Below are positions 58,436-64,000 of a stretch of 64,000 nt of DNA, one piece after another (within the stretch, counting starts at the first letter, position 1; the number at the start of each line of letters is the position of its first letter). The translations under genes and the position numbers were made by a program. A model generated the notes under the pieces. The model worked only from the letters and a program-made list of their open reading frames with translations, did not search any database and was not told the origin of the DNA. This stretch comes from Rhodocollybia butyracea (Eukaryota; Basidiomycota; Agaricomycetes; Agaricales; Omphalotaceae). Where the stretch lies: positions 1-64,000 of the forward strand of contig JADNRY010000053.1 of assembly GCA_015501585.1 (NCBI GenBank), given 5' to 3'.

Positions 58436-59997
58436 TATGCTGTTCGATTGTGGACAAAACCCTGTATGCGATTTTTATGTGATTTGCGCGATTTTCATAT
58501 GGTTTGGTCCGCGCTCGCTAGGCTCGTTCCCCGCTTCCAGATGTTGATGCGATCAACAGTCAGCCAGCTTTCTCTGGAGTCTCTGACCAAATGGCACGAG
58601 TCTACACGCTCGCCTTCATTTCCACGCGCGCGCGCTATATCCGGTAAGGCCTAGTCAATGTACCCTTCTTACATTGGCAGATAATCCTTTATAAAGTGAA
58701 TCGAGGGGCCAGTATTTTGTACATAAAGCTATGTCAATGTTCAGTAGGCCCACAGACTGATACAGAGTAAGTAAGTATGTAGCACTCAATAGTATACTTA
58801 TTGCTCAGGTGAATGTGCCAGTTTAAGAGCAAGATAAAAGTGAGAAGATATCGACTTTGTATAATCTTGTATGTTTGGCCAAAATAAGTATCTCAGCAAC
58901 TCACTACCTGAGCCTATGTATGGCTCTGTGTAACACAGAATGGGTGAGCAATGTCACAAATCCTACTTTATCGCGTTTTAAAGATTTATTTACAAGAGTC
59001 TAATCATCGAGGTAAGTGATGATATATACATCATCTTCCTTCCACTCACCAATGGTCAGTGTACGCTCCGCGCGACTCAGACCCCGCTCTCCTTTCCATC
59101 GGTTTGAGTACTGGGTCCCGTACCCCGGTTCCGGCCCCTTTTTTGTCTCTCATTCATTTTTATATTTCACTTACTCCTATAAATAGTTGAGAGCCACGGT
59201 AGCATTACAAGTTTTCCACTGTCTAACTTGTCCGTGTTCGCTCTCAGGTATGTACATAGCTCTGGTATAAAGTTTTCCTCTGTCTAACTTATCCATATGC
59301 TCTCTCAGCCGTTTAGTTCATAGAAGTTTTCGCTACCCTCCCTCCACTTGCCCTTATAAAATACTTCTATTCATCTATGTTCATGTAACTATGTCCCTAG
59401 TTCCACTCTCCAATCCGAATTCAGGGAGTCATCGCTGATACAGGGTGACTCCCGTGTCTGCCTAACGTGCTCGAATAAACGAAACGGCGCCTCGCTGATT
59501 AGAGTGCATAATACCGCACCAACGGCTCGGGCGCTCCAGCCTTGGCGCTCCGTGAGTTTGCTTTGGCCGGTCAAAGCAGTTTGAATCCACGCCGTGGCTG
59601 TGCTCGGCTTCAGTGGTCCAATACTTGGGATTGCATTGCTCACCCAATTATCTGCCAAAATATGAGCACATTGAGAGAAATATGTCCAAGTTAGGCAGTC
59701 ATATTAGCTGAATCAAGACTGCCAGTCCTCACCGGATATAGTAAATCTCAAGACTGTTTTCTCGAAAAATCAGACGCACGCACGGAATCGAATGCGCGCA
59801 TGCAGAAGTGAAGGCAAGCGCGTAGACTCGTGCCATTTGGTCGGAGACTCTGCTTCCTCGTATAGCCGGCCGACCATTGATCGTATCAACATCTGGAAGC
59901 GGGGAACGAGCCTAGCGAGCGCGGACCAAACCTTATGAAAATCGCACAAATAACATAAAAATCGCAAACAGGGTTTTGTCCACAATTGAACAGCATA
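58436..59997. mobile_element. 1.56-kb terminal-inverted-repeat element, non-autonomous
   Basis: Inverted ends begin TATGCTGTTC and stay alignable for ~190-200 bp (58436-58630 against 59997-59800), including ACAAAACCCTGT, GCTCGTTCCCCGCTTCCAG and CCAAATGGCACGAGTCTAC. The 6-bp GGCTAG is duplicated at 58430-58435 and 59998-60003. The paralogous tract at about 60460-60475 reads AAGAGGATGGCTAGTCTTAC without the element, confirming the target. The interior has no transposase, only small ORFs. The superfamily is not assigned; TA at each end would also fit a Tc1/mariner reading. Confidence 0.8.
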
Positions 59998-60350
59998 GGC
60001 TAGTCTTACAGATCTGGCAGCGCTTCACCTATTCAACTACACATAATTTTGTAGGCGAGCGACATAGAACGCGAGCTCATGGAAGGAGGGAGACATCTTG
60101 AACGTGATTCTTAGTAGTTCTCAGCACAGAACGCGATTCTAATCTCTCAGTTCCCCACATGTAGGCTTGACTCTGAATCGGGCGTCTCCTTCATCTTATC
60201 ACTTGTTTCCCTTACTTCCGGTGAAAGCGAGTAGACAGTCGACACTTCCTCTGTAACATAAGGACGGATAAGCCAGATTAGATAGAGCGGAAGGAGTCTA
60301 AGTCTGTCTGTGTTGACAACGGAATGAGATTTTCTATATTGGCCTAGACA
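59998..60350. repeat. Direct repeat next to the TIR element, copy A
   Basis: Starts CTAGTCTTACAGAT and runs through GCGTCTCCTTCATCTTATC and ACGGATAAGCCAGATTAGA. It matches 60459-60810 with many small indels. No coding potential. Confidence 0.7.
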
Positions 60351-60458
60351 CTCTTGGCGAAAGAGGACTGGGATATTCAACGTAATTGATTCACTGCTTT
60401 ACTTAGTCCGTATCGAACATATATCAGTGTATTTTCCCTCTCTGATAATCCCCGCCAA

Positions 60459-60810
60459 GAGGATGGCTAGTCTTACTTCAGTCTTACAGATTTGACAGCG
60501 CTTCACATATTTAACTCGACATGGTTTTGTAGGCAGTCGACGCAGAACGCGACCTCGTGGAATTAGTAAGCTCCCCGCCTCACTAGAGGGAGACGTCTTG
60601 AACGTAGCGATTCTCACTACAGAATGCGATTCGCAGCCTCTGGAATGGGCGTCTCCTTTATCTTATCACTTGTTTCTTTCTTGTAAAGCGAGTAGATAGT
60701 CGACACTCCCAGACTTGTTCTGTAACATCGAGGACGGATAAGCCAGATTAGACGAGGAGCGCAAGGAGTCAAAGTCTGTCTGCGTTGACAATGGAATGAA
60801 AATTTCTCCT
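60459..60810. repeat. Direct repeat, copy B (carries the empty target site)
   Basis: Copy of 59998-60350 including the left part AAGAGGATGGCTAGTCTTAC, uninterrupted by the TIR element. Confidence 0.7.
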
Positions 60811-62242
60811 CTTCTGTAATGCCTCCTCCCCATCCTTGCCTGATTCCCTTCCGGCCGCGCATCGCGACTCTTATCTTATCTTATCACAAGATTAGATATC
60901 ATTTCTATTCTATTCATTTCGATTACTATAACTAGTCGAATTACATAAATTACTGTAGTTCTTCTACACTACGAGTACACAATCGCATAGCCTTTGTCAT
61001 GCTCTTTCGTGTGAACGTAAGACTCTCGCCTAAGGGCATTATATCTTCACAAAAGGGATTGGGATCTATTCAATGTAGTTCGCTGCTTTACCTAGTTCGT
61101 ATTAAACACCTTCCAGCGTATTTTCTCTTCTATCAGGAAAACGGCATCAAAGGACAGCTCGAGCCTCGAGGATATGTTGTGGGTGTAGGTAGAGAGGCAG
61201 GCTGCTCCCACTTCTTCGTTTAATCCAGGAAGTGCAGGTGCGGGAACTGTTGCTGTTGGAAATGATGTTTTCTGATGATACGGAGGAGCTGGAAGAAAGG
61301 TGGAAGAGATAGTAGGGGTAGACGGTCAGTTGGGGATCATCGGCGAAAATCTAGGAATTGAGCAAGACAGCTCCCTATGTTTGGTGAAAAATTCAGCAAT
61401 AAATGCATTTGAGGGACCAATCTTCGAAAAGATTTGATAATTCCAAAAATTTTGTCGACACGCATAACTTTCCAGCTTGGTCGAGCCTCGTGCATGGTAC
61501 CCAAGAAGGGAACATGATAGCCGGGTGAATCACCTCACAACAGTAAGATAGACCCTGCCACAATTTTTTAATGAATCAAAGTCTACCATTTGGATAAGAC
61601 ATTTCAGTTTCCTGTGAAGGACAACCGAAGTAGCCTCGATTTCCTCATAGTTTGACCCGTTCGAGTTGCAGTACTAACAGGGCGTGCCTTCATGTTGCCA
61701 TCACATATAAGGCCACACGAACACAACTGGCATCTACGAAGGACACAACCAATGTCGATAGTTGGACCGAGATGGAGGTTTGCGCGAACGTTTATCTGAT
61801 CCCATCGATTGTCACACAGGCCAAAGCTGGGTGTATCTCAACAAGCAAGCCCTTACTAAGCATAGGTTGCGTGGGAAGGATAAAATAGCGAGCGAGAGAT
61901 GGCCAGGAAACAGTTTTGGTGGCTAAGCACTATCTTAGATATCCTCATTTTCTTTTCGGCGGCGCAGGCTATTAAAACTTTCAACAAATTAGGAATTGAT
62001 CTATCTTCTCAGTTTCGAGATTCCTAGTCATCATAAGATCATCAGCGATTTATAAAATCGTCGCACTCTCCTACTTCTCCTTACTCTCAATACGGAGCTA
62101 AGCCCTAATTATATCATACAGCGTCCATCCCGAGAGTTGGGAGTTGAGTCGAGAGCAATAAGTAGCACTTACACATAAGTAAAACCCAAAACTATGGCAT
62201 ATTGTCAGAAAGCTCTAACTACCCTCATATAAACCCTTCCTA
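60811..62242. other. Intergenic stretch, no gene seen
   Basis: AT-rich, with a TCTTATCTTATC microsatellite at about 60870-60890. ORFs at 60999-61223 and 61652-61888 have no recognisable domain or splice partners. Confidence 0.45.
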
Positions 62243-63916
62243 TCAATGACTCCGATAAATAGGTGGTGCGGTAGAATGTGGTTCCGGGCTTATATTCTCA
62301 ATGACCATCTCGTCTGCTGAGCTCATATTCCTGAGGTTCAGACGCTCCTGACTTCTCCTTTGCCGGGGTCTCAGCTCACGCTCGCTCTTTTTTTCCGCGC
62401 GAGTCGATTCTCCTGTTCCGGAAGATGTAGTGTCCGAATTCTGCATTAGAACCTTCGCAACCTCCTTCGCTAGTACTCCGAGAGTGATATCGACATCGGT
62501 CGGAGGTCTCCCAGTCGGTTCATCTGTGGTACGATTCGGACCAACTGTGGGAGACTGTTCATCATAGTCTTGGTTTTGATATGCTGCATATGGATGTCGA
62601 GCTACTGGTTGCGTTTCGGCAGGTACTATCGGTTGTTCTAGGTAGGGATTTCGAAGAGGCTGAAGGTCTGGCTGCAGAGTCCCGACAGAGCGTTTCGGGG
62701 GTATAGCCTGATTAGGATGGGTGTAAGCATATCCTACGGGCACTTGGGGCACCCATCCACCTCCGGTGACCATTTTCTGGTCACTCGCTGAGGTCATAGG
62801 TGGTGACCTCATATCGGCCGTATCATACCCATCATATGCCCTGTCTGTAGCAAATTCTCGTCCCCTAGGGTGGCGTTGGGAGGACCTTCGAAGTAATATA
62901 ATAATAATGATGAACGCCGCGAGAGCCACTGAGCCACCTATATCAGGAAAACCACCAACAAAATATTCAATAATCTTGATAAAGATTCTCGAAGACTGTT
63001 TTTTTTTTTACCTATAGCTCCCCCGATTATAGCCCCCAGGTTCGAGTGACTCGAGCCTGTATCCTGGCTAACAGCAGCTGTTGGTCCGTTCGCAGTTGTT
63101 GGAGTAGCTAACGTAGTCGTTGGAAGAAGAGATACCGAGCTCGGAACTGGAGATTCAGTGGCAAATGCGCCTTGCCCGGTGGCGACGAATGACACCGCGG
63201 CCTATAGGGAAAAAATCGCAAGTCAAACCACGAACACTGAAGATTGAACAAAATCGGAGACTGACTGTAGATGTCGGGTTCGTGGCTTTTGCAGCATCGA
63301 TGAAGGAAGTGTACATTTCTTGCGAAGGTGGGTTGATTGCCCTGGATCCCTGGGCAGTTAGCAGTCGCATCCCAATGACGAAAGATTGGAACATACCCAA
63401 CCATCCCACTTGCACAATGAGAAGTCGGTATCGTTGCTCCGCAGAAAAACCACAGAGCTATTTCAGGATTGTAAAGATCAATCCTTTCACTACAGTTCTA
63501 AATCGGGTACTCACGTCCAGATACATTCGTAATCTGTAAATTCCATATAGGGGAGGGTTCAGAAAAGTTGTTTCCACGGCCGGCAAATCCACTGCTGAAT
63601 CCACCGGGCAGTGGGACACAAGGATTTTCAAAAGTAGACTGGGTTACGTCGTGTTCGCTGGAAATCCAGCAATTAATTAGTTTCTATTCTGGTAAAGCTT
63701 GAACGACTTACGCTCCCCCAAAAATGAACGTAACAATGTCATTTAAGCCAGCAGAAACAGTGCCGGGGTTATAGAAGCTTCCTTGGACACCAACATCCAC
63801 CTTCAAGAGGCAAGATTAGGACTTTTTCACAGCTGTTTGTGCGGACTTGCCTGGATAAGCTGTCCCCATGTACCAACTGCTAGCCAGCCCAAGACTAGAA
63901 AACGAAGGAAAAACAT
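62243..63916 (-). CDS. Secreted cupredoxin-domain protein with transmembrane anchor (439 aa, 7 exons)
   Basis: Exons 63916-63851, 63800-63712, 63657-63515, 63457-63397, 63341-63266, 63201-63012 and 62937-62243 close to exactly 440 codons. Intron 1 has a GC donor (GCAAGT), the others GT. A signal peptide (MFFLRFLVLGWLAVGTWG) leads into a cupredoxin fold like fungal extracellular serine-rich proteins: VDVGVQGSFYNPGTV, H54 in AEHDVTQSTF, NPCVPLPGGFSSGF, then C105, H113 and M118 in WFFCGATIPTSHCASGM, the copper-ligand set of blue-copper proteins. A Ser/Thr-rich stalk follows (SSVSLLPTTTLATPTT), then a glycine-rich turn and one membrane helix (about 205-225, ending IIIIILLRR), and a ~210-residue basic/proline-rich cytoplasmic tail. 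It is probably a cell-surface protein; whether it binds copper or senses wall stress is unknown. The 5' flank to 64000 is only 84 bp. Confidence 0.9.
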
Positions 63917-64000
63917 TGAATCGACTGAGCGTCGTGCTAACTAGAAAAAAATGCGTGGAAATAGTCAAAAGGAAAGGAGAAAGGGATGATTCCCACTTTC

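Noticed and set aside
59389..59658. 89-codon ORF within the TIR element
   Set aside because: No transposase motif and the opposite frame is equally open; treated as non-coding interior.

Overview
The window looks like a repeat-rich piece of an Agaricomycete (mushroom-forming basidiomycete) genome. The evidence is genes broken by many very short introns (46-72 bp, GT..AG, usually with a CTNAY branch site), an FHA-RING ubiquitin ligase of the Dma1 type, fungal NACHT NTPases, a family of F-box/leucine-rich proteins, a cupredoxin/transmembrane surface protein, and a Helitron whose protein carries a cysteine-peptidase-like tail. No species can be named from sequence alone.

Layout. 1-1.5 kb: 3' part of a decayed gene whose last exon resembles a 2-oxoglutarate oxygenase fold. 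1.6-11.0 kb: one complete LTR retrotransposon (629-bp LTRs that read as identical, 5-bp target duplication GTAGT), transcribed on the minus strand. It lacks any recognisable pol, carries two unknown ORFs, and holds two ~1.9-kb arms of a 154/308-bp tandem repeat in inverted orientation. 11.0-19.3 kb: a Helitron with HUH/Y2 Rep, PIF1-like helicase and a C-terminal cysteine-peptidase-like domain, broken by three small frameshifts, two of them at long homopolymers. 19.3-22.4 kb: a 453-bp Tourist-like MITE (TTA target duplication) and a second truncated copy of the left-edge gene.

22.4-53.1 kb: the accessory core. An intact four-exon FHA-RING gene is followed by two successive blocks in the order NACHT (minus strand), FHA-RING copy, F-box gene, FHA-RING fragment (25.9-32.9 kb and 34.8-41.1 kb). 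In the first block only the NACHT gene is intact. In the second block everything is decayed. A compact non-autonomous LTR element (33.3-34.8 kb) separates the blocks. Then come four intact two-exon F-box genes in tandem (41.2, 44.8, 49.3 and 51.6 kb), the first three each followed by a copy of the same conserved spacer. NACHT proteins and ubiquitin-ligase substrate adaptors are both gene classes that expand and turn over fast in basidiomycetes; a joint role in allorecognition or defence is only an inference here.

53.5-64 kb: ordinary genes on the minus strand: a GFA-domain (CENP-V/GFA zinc fold) gene with one apparent frameshift, a five-exon YcaC-type isochorismatase-like hydrolase, and a seven-exon cupredoxin/transmembrane protein. 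Between them lie a 119-bp foldback element and a 1.56-kb terminal-inverted-repeat element whose 6-bp target duplication is confirmed by a paralogous empty site 460 bp away. No tRNA, rRNA or CRISPR was seen.
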